DNA of 64,000 nucleotides from Bacillus massilinigeriensis (GTDB taxonomy: Bacteria > Bacillota > Bacilli > Bacillales > Cytobacillaceae), in NCBI RefSeq assembly GCF_900117315.1, contig NZ_LT630337.1, positions 2,301,238 to 2,365,237 on the forward strand, in the 5' to 3' direction. The notes under the pieces are model-generated. The model was not told the DNA's origin. It worked only from the letters and a program-made list of their open reading frames with translations, and made no database searches. Numbering within the stretch: the first letter of the stretch is position 1; every line of letters starts with the position of its first letter. Shown here one piece after another: positions 63,752-64,000 of this stretch. Position numbers and translations under genes: made by a program.

Positions 63752-64000
63752 AGACACTGCGGAAAATTTTGTGTAAATAAGTCTGAAATCAATCCTCCTT
63801 GGCAAGAATTAGGATAAATAATTTTTGCTAAGGAGGATTTTTCGACATGAAATTACCAAAGGAAGTAATCAAAGAAATGGTGAAGGAACAAAAATTCACT
63901 AGTACTAATCAAATCATGGAAACCATCAAAGAAATGTTCGCCGATATATTGGAGGAAGTTCTCCAATGTGAAATCGATGAGCAGCTGGGTTATGAAAAAC
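63752..64000 (+). mobile_element. IS256-family element, left end
   Basis: A terminal-inverted-repeat-like start (GACACTGCGGAAAATTTTGT) followed by the 5' end of an IS256-type transposase gene. The right end is beyond the window, so the target duplication cannot be checked. Confidence 0.75.
63847..64000 (+). CDS. IS256-family (Mutator-type) transposase, N-terminal part
   Basis: The first 51 codons of a transposase beginning MKLPKEVIKEMVKEQKFTS and with EVLQCEIDEQLGYEK, typical of IS256-type transposases. AGGAGG lies about 18 bases upstream, close to the ATG. Cut by the window edge. Confidence 0.85.
   Translation, partial: MKLPKEVIKEMVKEQKFTSTNQIMETIKEMFADILEEVLQCEIDEQLGYEK

Overview
This is a low-GC chromosomal segment of a spore-forming member of the Bacillaceae. 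The evidence is an alpha/beta small acid-soluble spore protein, a YhcN/YlaJ spore lipoprotein, strong AGGAGG-type ribosome binding sites, frequent TTG/GTG starts, CcpA-type cre sites, T-box, SAM and TPP leaders, and families typical of Bacillus (YpzG, FbpA, YclM, DUF4030). I cannot assign a species; a Neobacillus/Bacillus-like genome would fit.

Layout. 1-3.5 kb: a minus-strand acyl-activation and beta-oxidation cluster (two AMP-forming acyl-CoA ligases and an LCAD-type acyl-CoA dehydrogenase) behind a promoter with a perfect cre site. 3.5-8.6 kb: a DinB protein, TPP-riboswitch-controlled thiT, a small basic protein, a SAM-riboswitch-controlled fbpA-like/hydrolase pair, ypzG and an orphan modA. 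8.6-11.8 kb: a tRNA-Arg(CCT) locus with three 150-bp tandem units on its 5' side, each holding only the 5' part of the tRNA, and a displaced 3' tRNA copy 2.6 kb downstream; the two 3' copies enclose two exported-protein genes, as in an integrase-less island remnant. 11.8-18.4 kb: YciI, a LysE/LysR pair, a candidate UGA-containing HesB/IscA selenoprotein, a glutaredoxin under a CsoR/CstR-like operator, a DUF6544 membrane protein and a CcpA-regulated sugar transporter. 18.5-35.7 kb: chemoreceptor, spore lipoprotein, T-box proBA, aspartokinase, two GGDEF proteins, HMCES-type peptidase, LOG protein, BASS transporter and a YlmA-like ATPase. 35.8-39.1 kb: a Tyr/Lys-rich secreted protein bracketed by near-identical palindromes, and an ECF sigma/DUF4030 pair. 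39.3-42.8 kb: a complete etfBA-fixCX operon, which can feed electrons from acyl-CoA-type oxidation to quinone. 43-57.9 kb: SASP, a duplicated SDR with one decayed copy, a candidate 39-residue micro-gene, a TolB-like protein, an orphan binding protein, racemase, nitrilase, UbiB kinase, EamA, a LysR/YeiH pair and a deacetylase. 57.9-64 kb: a metal-resistance block (cadD, cadC, cadA, a methyltransferase, merR, a CopZ-type Fe-S/zinc protein) ending in an IS256-family element cut by the window edge.

The most notable signal is a pair of in-frame UGA codons, each exactly at a functional cysteine: codon 36 of the HesB-like protein (GIG-U-GG) and codon 22 of CadA (GLT-U-ADC). Each is followed by a compact hairpin at a spacing suited to a bacterial SECIS. 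UGA is an ordinary stop elsewhere in the window (fixB, fbpA-like, cadC), so local selenocysteine insertion is the best reading, although no sel genes lie in the window. The second is the tRNA-Arg locus, where tRNA 5' pieces have accumulated on one side and a 3' piece on the other.
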